Shown piece after piece: positions 1 through 9,322 of a stretch of 64,000 nucleotides of DNA (positions are counted from its first letter, which is position 1; each line of letters starts with the position of its first letter). The notes under the pieces were generated by a model, which saw nothing but the letters and a program-made list of their open reading frames with translations, searched no databases and was not told the DNA's origin. Made by a program: the position numbers and the translations under genes. Where the stretch lies: NCBI RefSeq assembly GCF_001999285.1, contig NZ_MLHN01000001.1:62001-126000 (forward strand), written 5' to 3'. The stretch is from Rodentibacter genomosp. 1 (GTDB lineage: Bacteria > Pseudomonadota > Gammaproteobacteria > Enterobacterales > Pasteurellaceae).

Positions 1-497
1 TCGATCCCGCTGCATTTAATGGTCGATACTACCTTTTTGAAGGGAAACGTTATGCCACGGTAAATGAATTACCACCGTTTAACTTTAATCAACCTTGGGA
101 AGGCTTTCTTGAACTTCAAACCGATATTCCGGCTTGGAATTTAAAGTGGACACATACTCTTAATTATAAAACGGGCTATAAAGCTTATAACCGCTATGAT
201 GTTGCTCAATGTGTGAACTCAAGCCAGCCTCAAGCCTGTGGTGATTATAGTGGGGCGGTTTATGATTACCGTCTGAAAAAATACAGTGGAAAAGCTACAT
301 TAGATTGGCATTTACTTTGGGCATTACCTATCCGTGAACAAAAAATGGAAGTGAGCCTTGATGTATTGAATGTCTTCAACAGTCGGATTGCAACCGCGAG
401 TCCTCGTTCTGAATATTTAGGTGGAACGGAAAGCCAAAGCACAACGAGTTATGAATTAGGCCGTCAATTTTGGCTAGGCATTGCTTACCACTGGTAA
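1..497 (+). CDS. TonB-dependent receptor, C-terminal part (cut by window start)
   Basis: The open frame runs in from the window edge (codons in phase with position 3) and stops at 495-497, so only about the last 164 residues are seen. They look like the end of a TonB-dependent outer-membrane barrel: alternating polar and hydrophobic strands, a segment reading LDVLNVFNSR typical of the last strands of such receptors, and a C-terminal aromatic residue (AYHW) as expected for insertion by the BAM machinery. The plug domain and TonB box lie outside the window. A hairpin terminator follows, and the next gene is a periplasmic M16 protease. That pairing is known from the FusA/FusC and YddB/PqqL systems, where a receptor imports an iron-bearing protein and the protease cuts it. 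The ligand cannot be told from this fragment. Confidence 0.85.
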   Translation, partial: DPAAFNGRYYLFEGKRYATVNELPPFNFNQPWEGFLELQTDIPAWNLKWTHTLNYKTGYKAYNRYDVAQCVNSSQPQACGDYSGAVYDYRLKKYSGKATLDWHLLWALPIREQKMEVSLDVLNVFNSRIATASPRSEYLGGTESQSTTSYELGRQFWLGIAYHW

Positions 498-526
498 CCA
501 ATATATCTATTTATCAAAAAAGAGAA

Positions 527-562
527 CACGTTAGGATGATGATGTCCTAACGTGGTTTTTAT
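527..562 (+). terminator. Rho-independent terminator between receptor and M16 gene
   Basis: A perfect 10-bp stem (CACGTTAGGA at 527-536 with TCCTAACGTG at 545-554, 8-base loop) is followed by a T-rich tail. It ends right where the next coding region begins, so transcription into the protease gene must come from read-through or from a promoter inside this region. Confidence 0.85.
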
Positions 563-571
563 TTGCAGTTT

Positions 572-3316
572 ATGGAGTTGATTTTGCGTAACCTATTTTA
601 TCTTTTCTTATTTTTATTTTCGGCAAACGTTGTTGCCGTTTCCCCTATTCCTGTTCAGGGACAATTAGAAAACGGTTTACGTTACACGATTTTACCTATT
701 CATACCCAGCCACAGCGTGTTGATGTCATTATGCGGGTTTATGCCGGTGCGATTGATGAAACGCCGGCACAAAGTGGCGTTGCTCATATGGTGGAACATA
801 TGGCGTTTCGTGCCACGGAAACTCATTCAAAAGGCGTGATGCCCTACCTTCATCAGCAAGGTTGGTTACGGGGAAAAAATTACAATGCCTTTACCAACCA
901 AGAAAACACGACCTATATTTATATTCCACCGAAAGCATTCAGCCTAACGGAAACATTGGATGTGGTGAAACAAATGCTTTTTAAGGCTCAAATTACGGCG
1001 AGTGATTGGGAAGATGAACGTAAAATTATTTTAGAGGAGTGGCGGACAAGAGACAGCTCAAAACGACGTCTCTTTGAACAACGCCAAAGTTCTTATCGTG
1101 TTGGTTCACGTTATGAAAATCGCCCGGTGATTGGTACGGAAAAGAGTATCAACACGATGCCGGTTACTGAATTACAACGATATTACAAAACGTGGTATGT
1201 ACCCAATAATATGCAGTTACTGCTTGTTGGAGATATTAAAGCAAATGAGGCTGAAAAATTAATCAAAACGTTTTTTGCCGATTTGCCTCGAAAAGTACTT
1301 CCTACTCGGGGTAACGATTATTATGAGCCTGCATTAGATGAACAAATTAAAGTTGATAGGCTTAGTGATCCCCAAAATAGCAATAGTCAAGTGAGCTATT
1401 TATGGCGGTTTGATGACAGTGCAAGCCAAGCTCAAACAGAGATGGGGTTTGAACAACGTCTTATTAATCAATTAGCCGTAAATAGTTTAAATCAGCGTTT
1501 TAGAAACGAAAAAGATCAAATACCGACAACCTTGTCTTCTCTCTCTGCCCGCCAGATCCCAGTAGGAAAAATAACATCAGCTTTAGTTCTTTCGGCTAAT
1601 GTTGAGAAACAATCACATCGTGTTGGGGCAAATTATATTATTGAGCAAGCCGAGCGACTAAAACGTTATCCGATTACACAGGCAGAATTGGATAAACAGA
1701 AAGAAAAAATTTTATTTCAGCTAGAAAACGACAAGGTAACCCAACAAAATTTCACCTTTGAAGATTGGGTGCAAGCTATGATTAATACCCTACTGAATGA
1801 GAAAGCCTACTATAACCAAGTTCAAATTGAACAAATGACTAAAAATGGAATAGAAAAAATCAGTTTGGAGGAGATTAATCAGCGTATTCAAGATTGGCTC
1901 AATGCCTCCGATCAAGTTTTTCAATATATGCCGCCATTAAATGTTGAAATGTCGCCAATTAAACTGACGGAAATTCAACAATGGAGGAAAATCGCTAGAC
2001 AAGCTGATTTTCGTCGCCCTACAGAAAGTGCAAATGAGAAAATGACATTTTCTCCACTAAAACAACAAGGTCGTATTGTGAAAGAGCAACGTTTTCCAAC
2101 ACAAAATACTGTGCGTTGGACGCTTTCTAATGGGGATATTGTCGTTTGGTTAAAATCTCCGATTGCAAAAACAAAAAGCTATTTTGTTGCACAAAATCAG
2201 GCCGGCTCCAATGCCCCGATTATTCAAGATTGGAAAGGTAAATTGGCAATACAACTTATTGGCAATAATGCACCACTCAATTGGACACGTAATCAAATGC
2301 TGGAGTGGAAAGAAAATAATCATATTCCCCTTGTTATTCGGCAAAGTTTTGACAAGCTTAATATTCTCAGTACCGTTGAAAACAATAAATTTGCCGACTT
2401 ACTTCGTTTCTACTATGCACAACAGAAAGAAACGACAATAAAAGAAGAATTTGATAAAACGAAAAGAGAAAAAATCCGCAGTGTTGAGTTACAGTCTCAG
2501 TCTGATGACTTTAAACGTAATTTAGCATGGGAAACCTTTGTTTACGGGCATCCTATCAATCCTCAACCGAGTATTAAACAAATTGAAATGCTCACAGAGT
2601 CAGATCTGATGCAACAATGGCAGGCTCTTTCTTGTGTACCGGTTACCTACTTTATTCTGAATAATATGGAAGAAAGAAAAGTGCGGTCACTTCTGGAACA
2701 GAATTTAGCTGGGATTGAACGGGGAAAAAATATTGAAACCGAGCCCTTAAAAGTGCAGTCGGGGTCTTTAGAAGAAAAATTTGCGATGAATCCGGAGCCA
2801 AAGGATAACGTGTATATCTCGTGGTTTACGCCGGATAACTGGGAAGCGAAAAAAGCCTTGATGATTGAATTTGCCGGTAACATTGCTTCGGAAAAATTAA
2901 GCCAAAAAATGCGGGATGAAACACTCGGTATTTATAGCAAACGCTTTAAAAGCCGCTTACAAGCGGAGACTAACCGAATACAAACAACATTAACTTTTTC
3001 CTCCAATCCTGAGATGACAGATAAACTGATTGAAATGGCAAAACGGGTATTAGCTGATTTACCTACCAGCATCAGGGCAGAAGAATTTGATACGGCAAAA
3101 CGTTATTTTTACCAAACGGAAGAAAGCCAACAGCAATCTCCTGAGGCATGGTTAGAGCGACTCATTTATAGTGAAAACCGTTTTCATACCCCTCAGTATT
3201 TAACGGAAATTAATCAGCTTGTTGAAAGCATTACCCTTGATGAAGTAAAGTCTGTTGCGAAATATCTCTATAATCCTGAAAATCAACGGATATTTATTAC
3301 AACGCATAAAAAATAA
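572..3316 (+). CDS. Periplasmic M16 family zinc protease (PqqL/FusC-like)
   Basis: This encodes a protein of about 914 residues with a signal peptide (hydrophobic run LFYLFLFLF, likely cut after ANVVA). The inverted zinc motif HMVEH is at residues 72-76 counted from the ATG at 572, with further acidic residues in the EEW segment about 75 residues on. Length and layout fit two fused M16 halves, the second inactive, as in PqqL and FusC. Members of this group degrade a protein taken in by a partner TonB receptor, and such a receptor gene lies directly upstream. An in-frame TTG at 563 is also possible. I prefer the ATG at 572 because it starts a normal signal peptide, although neither has a clear ribosome binding site. 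I recall a receptor/protease pair of this kind in H. influenzae (HI1369/HI1368). Confidence 0.88.
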   Translation: MELILRNLFYLFLFLFSANVVAVSPIPVQGQLENGLRYTILPIHTQPQRVDVIMRVYAGAIDETPAQSGVAHMVEHMAFRATETHSKGVMPYLHQQGWLRGKNYNAFTNQENTTYIYIPPKAFSLTETLDVVKQMLFKAQITASDWEDERKIILEEWRTRDSSKRRLFEQRQSSYRVGSRYENRPVIGTEKSINTMPVTELQRYYKTWYVPNNMQLLLVGDIKANEAEKLIKTFFADLPRKVLPTRGNDYYEPALDEQIKVDRLSDPQNSNSQVSYLWRFDDSASQAQTEMGFEQRLINQLAVNSLNQRFRNEKDQIPTTLSSLSARQIPVGKITSALVLSANVEKQSHRVGANYIIEQAERLKRYPITQAELDKQKEKILFQLENDKVTQQNFTFEDWVQAMINTLLNEKAYYNQVQIEQMTKNGIEKISLEEINQRIQDWLNASDQVFQYMPPLNVEMSPIKLTEIQQWRKIARQADFRRPTESANEKMTFSPLKQQGRIVKEQRFPTQNTVRWTLSNGDIVVWLKSPIAKTKSYFVAQNQAGSNAPIIQDWKGKLAIQLIGNNAPLNWTRNQMLEWKENNHIPLVIRQSFDKLNILSTVENNKFADLLRFYYAQQKETTIKEEFDKTKREKIRSVELQSQSDDFKRNLAWETFVYGHPINPQPSIKQIEMLTESDLMQQWQALSCVPVTYFILNNMEERKVRSLLEQNLAGIERGKNIETEPLKVQSGSLEEKFAMNPEPKDNVYISWFTPDNWEAKKALMIEFAGNIASEKLSQKMRDETLGIYSKRFKSRLQAETNRIQTTLTFSSNPEMTDKLIEMAKRVLADLPTSIRAEEFDTAKRYFYQTEESQQQSPEAWLERLIYSENRFHTPQYLTEINQLVESITLDEVKSVAKYLYNPENQRIFITTHKK

Positions 3317-3332
3317 ATTTTCTATGGGAAGT

Positions 3333-3509
3333 TCATAGCAATAAACAAAAAAGTATTTCAATGAAATATAGGGGCGTTATAAAACCAAATCATTTCAAAC
3401 CGTCAAAATTTTAACCTGTTGAAATAACTTGATTTTTATAACGGATACACGCAGTGTATCCCTACAATGTCGTTGAAATTTCTATTTTGTGCATTTGCTA
3501 CATAATACC
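3333..3509 (-). repeat. Palindromic MITE-like intergenic element, copy 1
   Basis: About 177 bp forming a long imperfect inverted repeat. The right end reads GCATTTGCTACATAATA, the complement of the left ends of the copies at 5.1, 45.0 and 48.5 kb (TGTAGCAAATGCA). The left end (CATAGCAATAAACAAAA) is a decayed version of the same terminus. Inside are the shared blocks TTATAAAA, ATTTCAA and a palindromic GGATACACGCAGTGTATCC. A USS hairpin follows at 3517. It encodes nothing. Confidence 0.75.
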
Positions 3510-3516
3510 GAATAAA

Positions 3517-3552
3517 AGAAAAAGTGCGGTGAAAATTGACCGCACTTTTTTC
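3517..3552 (+). terminator. Inverted-USS hairpin terminator
   Basis: Two USS cores face each other (AAAGTGCGGT at 3521-3530 and ACCGCACTTTTTT from 3539), forming a strong stem with a T tail. This is the usual Pasteurellaceae dual use of uptake sequences. It would end transcription of the M16 gene. Confidence 0.85.
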
Positions 3553-3560
3553 TTTCAATT

Positions 3561-3576
3561 TGTGATCTACCTCACA
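3561..3576. promoter_or_regulatory. CRP-binding site upstream of uhpT
   Basis: TGTGATCTACCTCACA is a near-perfect CRP palindrome, about 120 bp before the uhpT start. It suggests catabolite control of hexose-phosphate uptake, as in E. coli. Further down, a CTAGG...CTTAGG block around 3601-3620 could be part of a UhpA site, but I cannot confirm this. Confidence 0.75.
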
Positions 3577-3696
3577 TTTTTATAAGAAAACACTGTAATC
3601 TAGGAAAAATTCTTAGGGTTTCTACGTGATATTTGCAAGGGAAATAATGGATTCCGATCTAATATGCGCAAAATTATTTTATTCGGAGTCTATATT

Positions 3697-5085
3697 ATGC
3701 TTAATTTTTTAAACGAAGTGAGAAAACCGACACTTGACTTACCGGTTGAGGAACGTCGCAAAATGTGGTTTAAACCTTTTATGCAATCTTATTTGGTTGT
3801 ATTTTTTGGTTATATGGCCATGTATTTGGTGCGTAAAAATTTCAATATTGCCCAAAATGATATGATCGATACTTATGGGCTAACCAAAACCCAATTAGGG
3901 ATGATAGGGTTGGGATTCTCCATCACTTACGGTATTGGTAAAACCGTGGTGTCTTATTATGCAGACGGGAAAAATACCAAGCAATTTGTTCCGTTTATGT
4001 TAATTCTTTCTGCCCTCTGTATGTTGGGATTCAGTGCAAGTATGGGCAGCGGTAGCGTTGCAATTTTCCTGATGGTGGCATTCTATGCGTTAAGTGGTTT
4101 CTTCCAAAGTACCGGCGGGTCTTCAAGTTATTCTACCATTACAAAATGGACACCACGTAAAAAACGTGGCACGTTTTTAGGTTTTTGGAATCTTTCCCAT
4201 AATGTGGGTGGTGCAGCCGCAGCGGGGGTGGCATTGTTTGGTGCAAATGTATTTTTTGATGGCCATGTGCTAGGAATGTTTGTGTTCCCTTCAATTGTTG
4301 CATTAATCATCGGTTTTATTGGTTTGCGTTATGGAAGTGATTCTCCTGAAGCTTATGGTTTAGGCAAAGCGGAGGAATTATTTGGGGAGGAAATTTCTGA
4401 AGAAGATAAAGATGCAGAAGAAAATCAACTCACGAAAAAGCAGATTTTTATCCAATATGTTTTGAAAAACAAAGTAATTTGGTTACTTTGCGTTGCAAAT
4501 ATTTTTCTTTACATTGTGCGTATCGGTATTGACCAATGGTCTCCTGTGTATGCTTACCAAGAATTAGGTTTTTCAAAAGATGCCGCTATTTCCGGTTTCG
4601 CTCTCTTTGAAGTCGGTGCGCTTGTTGGGACATTTTTGTGGGGATATTTATCTGATTTAGCGAATGGTCGCCGTACGTTGTTGGCGTGTGTGGCATTAAT
4701 CCTTATTGTGTTCTCTCTTGAGTTCTATCAATTTGCAACAAATGAGACCATGTATTTAGTCACCTTATTTATTCTTGGTTTCTTAGTCTTTGGCCCGCAA
4801 TTATTAATTGGGGTTGCCGCTGTTGGTTTTGTGCCGAAAAAAGCGATTGCGGTCGCAGATGGTGTAAAAGGAACTTTTGCTTATTTAATCGGTGATAGTT
4901 TTGCGAAATTAGGCTTGGGAATGATTGCAGATGGTACACCTATTTTTGGTTTAACCGGTTGGGAAGGCACTTTCGCCGCCTTAGATATTTCTGCGGTAGT
5001 CTGTATGGTGTTATTGGCCTTTGTGGTGATTGCTGAAGAACGTAAAATCCGTTATTTGAAAAAACGAGAAGCAGCAAAATCTTAG
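3697..5085 (+). CDS. uhpT: Hexose-phosphate:phosphate antiporter UhpT
   Basis: This 462-residue major facilitator protein exchanges external glucose-6-phosphate and related sugar phosphates for cytoplasmic phosphate. It matches E. coli UhpT closely throughout: the N-terminal [20 protein letters not shown], the QNDMI and ADGKNTKQF segments, and the conserved loop residues in the second half ([24 protein letters not shown]). Twelve hydrophobic segments are visible. The start is at 3697 because [11 protein letters not shown] aligns with the family start and GGAG lies 8 bases before it; the frame stays open upstream to 3664 without such support. The gene is placed ahead of uhpABC, unlike the E. 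coli order uhpABCT. A CRP-like site lies upstream, and activation by phospho-UhpA is expected from the family. Confidence 0.97.
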   Translation: MLNFLNEVRKPTLDLPVEERRKMWFKPFMQSYLVVFFGYMAMYLVRKNFNIAQNDMIDTYGLTKTQLGMIGLGFSITYGIGKTVVSYYADGKNTKQFVPFMLILSALCMLGFSASMGSGSVAIFLMVAFYALSGFFQSTGGSSSYSTITKWTPRKKRGTFLGFWNLSHNVGGAAAAGVALFGANVFFDGHVLGMFVFPSIVALIIGFIGLRYGSDSPEAYGLGKAEELFGEEISEEDKDAEENQLTKKQIFIQYVLKNKVIWLLCVANIFLYIVRIGIDQWSPVYAYQELGFSKDAAISGFALFEVGALVGTFLWGYLSDLANGRRTLLACVALILIVFSLEFYQFATNETMYLVTLFILGFLVFGPQLLIGVAAVGFVPKKAIAVADGVKGTFAYLIGDSFAKLGLGMIADGTPIFGLTGWEGTFAALDISAVVCMVLLAFVVIAEERKIRYLKKREAAKS

Positions 5086-5116
5086 AAGAAGCGTTTAATC
5101 CCATCATTCATTATGC

Positions 5117-5288
5117 AAAGTGCGGTCAAAATAGAAAGATTTTTGGTATTTGTAGCAAATGCATAAGAATAGAAATTCCAACTAAATATAGGGACAGTGG
5201 TTGGCTGTCCCTACAAGTATCCCAAAAACAGTTTTGTGCGATTGCTACATCATGCCATAAAATCATCAAGAATTGACCGCACTTTTTT
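5117..5288 (+). repeat. MITE-like element, copy 2, with USS arms
   Basis: The core at about 5145-5256 starts TGTAGCAAATGCA and ends TGCGATTGCTACA, giving clear terminal inverted repeats. It carries a central palindrome, TAGGGACAG...CTGTCCCTA. It is the short form (about 112 bp). A USS lies outside each end in opposite orientation (AAAGTGCGGT at 5117 and ACCGCACTTTTTT at 5276), so the whole unit can fold as one long hairpin and may act as the uhpT terminator. Confidence 0.75.
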
Positions 5289-5331
5289 CAGTGCTAAAAT
5301 CCGTCCCGTTCTAAAAAACGAGGAAACCACA

Positions 5332-5940
5332 ATGATAAAAGTTGTACTCATTGATGATCACATCATTGTGCGCTCAGGATTTGCGCAGTTACTTTCACTG
5401 GAAGAAGAGATTGTTGTCGTGGGGGAGTTTGGTTCGGCGAAAGAAACCCGCCAAAAGTTACCTCACACAAAAGCGGATATCTGCATTATTGATATTTCAA
5501 TGCCCGATGAAAGCGGATTGGAACTGCTAAAAAGTATTCCTTCCGGTATTCATTGCATTATGCTCAGTGTAAATGATAGCGAAATTGTGGTTAAAAAAGC
5601 GTTGGAACAAGGTGCAAAAGGCTATTTAAGCAAGCGTTGCAGTCCTGATGAGCTGATACAAGCTGTTCGCACCGTGTATGCCGGTGGCGTTTATTTAATG
5701 CCGGAATTGACGGTGAAATTGGTTTCAAATCGCACCGGCAACCCATTTGATCTGCTAACAAAACGTGAATTGCAAATTTGCGAATTGCTAAGTCAGGGAC
5801 TTGAGGCTAAAGAGATGGGCGAAAAATTAGGCTTGAGTTTTAAAACGATTCATGCCCATCGTGCCAATATTATGAGCAAGTTAGAAGTGAAAAATAACGT
5901 AGAATTGACGAATTTATTTCACCAACATTATAAAGTATGA
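5332..5940 (+). CDS. uhpA: Response regulator UhpA
   Basis: A 202-residue NarL/FixJ-type regulator. The receiver domain has the acidic pocket D8-D9, phosphoacceptor D54 (CIIDIS) and a conserved K in YLSKR. The C-terminal LuxR-type helix-turn-helix reads [15 protein letters not shown]...[16 protein letters not shown]. It should activate uhpT when phosphorylated by UhpB. The start at 5332 has a GAGGAAA ribosome site; the frame is open further upstream, but that part runs through the repeat element. The stop overlaps the uhpB start (ATGA), so the two are translationally coupled. Confidence 0.96.
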   Translation: MIKVVLIDDHIIVRSGFAQLLSLEEEIVVVGEFGSAKETRQKLPHTKADICIIDISMPDESGLELLKSIPSGIHCIMLSVNDSEIVVKKALEQGAKGYLSKRCSPDELIQAVRTVYAGGVYLMPELTVKLVSNRTGNPFDLLTKRELQICELLSQGLEAKEMGEKLGLSFKTIHAHRANIMSKLEVKNNVELTNLFHQHYKV

Positions 5941-7448
5941 CGTCATTGCTGACCTTTCTTTACAGTGGTTTCATTTTGTTTTGTGCCTACTTTTCTTTGT
6001 GGGTGATTTCCGATTATTTACTCGAAAATACCTTAATGGCATTACTGTTTTTACCTTTTGCTTTTCGGTTAGGGGTTAATTTACATATGCCAAAAGTATT
6101 TTGGTGGGTAAGTTATGGTGCTGAATTTTCTGTCTTGGGGTTGCTAATCTATGCGTCACAGGATGAGTATTATTTATCGCCCGGCATTTTGGCTCTTATT
6201 AGTGTGCCTATTACGCTGGTGATAAAGGAATATTACCAAGGTAATGAAATCCGTAAGCTCATCGTACAGAGTGGATTAGTACTTGTGATGAGTTTCATGA
6301 ATGGCTTGGTTGGGGCGATACTTTCATTTTCCTTTTTTTATACGTTTCTGGTCAGTTTTACCGGAATGTTATTGATAATGCCCGCCTGCTTTTTAGTCGA
6401 TGAATATCTTTTTAAGCGTGCTTGGATTCCGCTTACCGCACGATTGGTACATAAGCCGATTTCGTTACGAGCCAAACATATTCTAATTTATATCTTATTG
6501 TTTTTATTGAATATACTTATTCAAATTTATACGCCGGAAGAGTTTCATCGGTTTACTTTATTTTTCCTCTCTGTCCCCATTATTTTGCTCGCCTATGCCT
6601 ATGGTTGGCAGGGGGCATTGCTTGGTACATTGTTAAATAGTATTGCGCTCACGGCGACGATGGGGAATTTTTCGAGTGGGGCATTAACGGATTTGTTACT
6701 TTCCCTTTCTGCACAAACGATTACGGGAATTTTTCTCGGTTTGGCGATTCAGCAGCAACGGGATCTGAATCAAAGTTTGTCGACAGAACTGAATCGTAAT
6801 CGCCATCTCACTCGGAAACTTATTAATACGGAAGAGGCGATTCGTCAAGACATCTCCCGTGAATTACACGATGAAATAGGACAAAACATCACGGCAATTC
6901 GTATGCAGGCTTCTATTATGAAACGTTTGGAACCTTCACCTAAAATAACGGAAGTGGTTAGGATGATTGAGCAACTTTCTCTAAACATTTACGATACTAC
7001 AAAGGGACTATTAAACCGTATTCGCCCTAAAATGTTGGATGATGTTTCACTTCAGCAGGCGATTCAGAATTTATTTTTAGAACTCGATCTCAAAACTCAC
7101 GGAATTTCGACCGCACTTTCTTGGGAAAATAAAGATAATGTAAAGCTTGAGCATATCCAAGAAATTACCCTTTATCGTTTATGTCAAGAAGGATTGAATA
7201 ATATTGTTAAACATTCTGCTGCTACTGCGCTGAGTCTCTCCATTATTATTCGTAAAGATATTCAATTAATCATTCAGGATAACGGTAAGGGATTTGCTCC
7301 GACAAAAGTCAAACAAGGTTTTGGCTTGAAAGGGATGCAAGAACGGGTTGATATTTTATGTGGGACATTTCAATTGATTTCCCGTGAACAAAGAATATCG
7401 CCAAAGCAGCACGGCACAACGATTAAAATTACTCTGCCAAGGATTTAA
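5937..7448 (+). CDS. uhpB: Sensor histidine kinase UhpB
   Basis: 503 residues. The N-terminal half is a multi-pass membrane domain (about eight hydrophobic segments, MASE1-like). A HisKA_3 dimerisation region follows with phosphoacceptor H311 ([11 protein letters not shown]), then a HATPase domain with DNGKGF and [11 protein letters not shown]. Together with UhpC it senses external glucose-6-phosphate and phosphorylates UhpA. It overlaps uhpA by 4 bases and ends one base before uhpC. Confidence 0.95.
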   Translation: MTSLLTFLYSGFILFCAYFSLWVISDYLLENTLMALLFLPFAFRLGVNLHMPKVFWWVSYGAEFSVLGLLIYASQDEYYLSPGILALISVPITLVIKEYYQGNEIRKLIVQSGLVLVMSFMNGLVGAILSFSFFYTFLVSFTGMLLIMPACFLVDEYLFKRAWIPLTARLVHKPISLRAKHILIYILLFLLNILIQIYTPEEFHRFTLFFLSVPIILLAYAYGWQGALLGTLLNSIALTATMGNFSSGALTDLLLSLSAQTITGIFLGLAIQQQRDLNQSLSTELNRNRHLTRKLINTEEAIRQDISRELHDEIGQNITAIRMQASIMKRLEPSPKITEVVRMIEQLSLNIYDTTKGLLNRIRPKMLDDVSLQQAIQNLFLELDLKTHGISTALSWENKDNVKLEHIQEITLYRLCQEGLNNIVKHSAATALSLSIIIRKDIQLIIQDNGKGFAPTKVKQGFGLKGMQERVDILCGTFQLISREQRISPKQHGTTIKITLPRI

Positions 7449-7449
7449 G

Positions 7450-8721
7450 ATGACAATATTTTCCTCAAAAATTGACCGCACTTATAGCTATTGGCGTATG
7501 CATTTGATGATCGCCATGTATATCGGTTATGCAGGCTTTTATCTCACAAGAAAGAGTTTTAATTTTGCCGTACCGGAAATGATCACCGATCTTGGTATTG
7601 AAAAAAGTGATATTGGGCTGATGGCGACCTTATTTTATATCACATATGGCGGATCAAAATTTTTTTCAGGGATATTTTCCGATAAATCAAATCCTCGTCA
7701 TTTTATGGCAATGGGTCTGATTATGACGGGGATTCTTAATATTGTCTTTGGATTATCAAATTCTGTGTTGTTTTTTACCGCACTTTGGGTGGCTAATGCG
7801 TGGTTTCAAGGCTGGGGCTGGCCTGCCTGTTCTAAGTTATTGACGAGTTGGTATTCTCGTCATGAACGTGGGCATTGGTGGTCGATTTGGAATACCGCGC
7901 ACAATGTGGGAGGCGCATTGATTCCTTTGCTTATTGGTTATGTGACGTTACATTATAGTTGGCGCTATGGTTTTGCCATTGCCGGGGGATTGGCGATTTT
8001 TATTGGTTTTTTCTTGTTATGGCGATTACGTAATACACCGGAGTCCATGGGACTACCCAGTGTCGGACATTGGCGAAATGACGAATTGGAACTCAAGCAA
8101 GAATCTCTAGCTCCCCATTTAAGTTGGCGGGAAATTTTGCGCCGTTATGTTTTTTTGAATAAATATATTTGGTTGTTAGCGTTAAGTTATACCCTCGTTT
8201 ATGTGGTGCGAACAGCGATTAATGATTGGGGCAATATTTATCTTACTGAAAAATACCATTACGACTTGGTTTCAGCCAACAGTGTCTTAGCGTTATTTGA
8301 AGTGGGGGGCTTTTTAGGATCACTTGTAGCCGGTTGGGGATCGGATCGCCTGTTTTCCAGTAATCGTGGGCCGATGGCATTGCTTTTCGCCATTGGTATT
8401 TTCTTTTCCATTACCGCTTTATGGTTGCTACCAAAAGAAAATTATATTTTACAGACCGCACTTTTCTTTGTGGTTGGCTTTTTTATTTTTGGCCCTCAAA
8501 TGTTAATTGGTATGGCAGCGGCAGAATGTTCCCATAAAAAAACACCTGGCACAGCGACCGGGTTTGTGGGATTATTTGCTTATCTTGGAGCAGCGATTGC
8601 CGGCTATCCTTTAGCTCTCATCGTGCAACAATTCCATTGGACTGGATTTTTTATCGTGGTGGTTTGTTGTGCCGCCGGCATTGCGCTTTCCTTATTACCG
8701 TTTTTGAAAGCGCAAGGATAG
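7450..8721 (+). CDS. uhpC: Hexose-phosphate sensor UhpC
   Basis: 423 residues and 12 membrane segments, closely related to UhpT and GlpT (MFS organophosphate family) but acting as the receptor that drives UhpB. Family landmarks are the N-terminal MIAMYIGYAGFYLTRKSFNF, WNTAHNVGGALIP and GPQMLIGMAAAECSHK. The start at 7450 follows the uhpB stop by one base with AAGGATTT as ribosome site; an open extension to 7384 lies inside uhpB. An intragenic USS encodes the residues KIDRT near the N terminus. No clear terminator is seen before the convergent PEBP gene. Confidence 0.94.
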   Translation: MTIFSSKIDRTYSYWRMHLMIAMYIGYAGFYLTRKSFNFAVPEMITDLGIEKSDIGLMATLFYITYGGSKFFSGIFSDKSNPRHFMAMGLIMTGILNIVFGLSNSVLFFTALWVANAWFQGWGWPACSKLLTSWYSRHERGHWWSIWNTAHNVGGALIPLLIGYVTLHYSWRYGFAIAGGLAIFIGFFLLWRLRNTPESMGLPSVGHWRNDELELKQESLAPHLSWREILRRYVFLNKYIWLLALSYTLVYVVRTAINDWGNIYLTEKYHYDLVSANSVLALFEVGGFLGSLVAGWGSDRLFSSNRGPMALLFAIGIFFSITALWLLPKENYILQTALFFVVGFFIFGPQMLIGMAAAECSHKKTPGTATGFVGLFAYLGAAIAGYPLALIVQQFHWTGFFIVVVCCAAGIALSLLPFLKAQG

Positions 8722-8745
8722 CTTTTTTCCTCTGTTTATTTTTCG

Positions 8746-9243
8746 TTAAACATCATAAGTGCCCATTACCATGGCTTGATCTAAAATATGCCCTTGCATA
8801 GCAAAATGGAGATCGTTGAAACGAAATCCCGCTTTGAGATCGAGTTTGGTATCAAGAGCATAGACGATTAATTCATAGCGGTGTAAGCAATTAGGCGGTG
8901 CCATTCCAGCGTAAGCGGAGGCTTCCTCAAGCTCAAATTTGCCTAATACGCTTGCCCAAGAATTGGCGCCTTGCACATAATCCGTTGCGGTTTGACTTTC
9001 GTTTTCTTGTACGCTTGTGCGTTCAAGATTGGCGATTAACCAGTGAATCCAGACAAATCCGCTTGCGGTAATGGCATCTTTATCTTCAAGCACCACAGCA
9101 AAAGATTTTGTGCCTTCCGGCACATCTTTGATTTCAAAGGGAATGGAATAAGTTGGCATACCGTTTGGGCTAAATTGTGTGCCTCGTTTGCCATATTTGT
9201 CTTCGAATACGCCATTTTTGATAGCGGAGCTGGTTACGATCAT
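8746..9243 (-). CDS. YbhB/YbcL family PEBP-like protein
   Basis: A 165-residue protein of the phosphatidylethanolamine-binding protein family (bacterial Raf-kinase-inhibitor-like group). The ligand-pocket residues are seen in the order VVLEDKDA, WIHWLIANL and APPNCLHRYELIVYALD. The bacterial role is not established. It lies 80 bases after treC on the same strand and may be co-transcribed with it. There are two consecutive ATGs; the second (9243) is better spaced from AAGGAG, though 9246 cannot be excluded. Confidence 0.9.
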   Translation of the reverse strand: MIVTSSAIKNGVFEDKYGKRGTQFSPNGMPTYSIPFEIKDVPEGTKSFAVVLEDKDAITASGFVWIHWLIANLERTSVQENESQTATDYVQGANSWASVLGKFELEEASAYAGMAPPNCLHRYELIVYALDTKLDLKAGFRFNDLHFAMQGHILDQAMVMGTYDV

Positions 9244-9322
9244 CATATTCTCCTTATTTTGAGTAATAAGCGGTGGTCTGAAATACTAGCATATCTTGCT
9301 TAGAAAACCACCACTGATGAGG

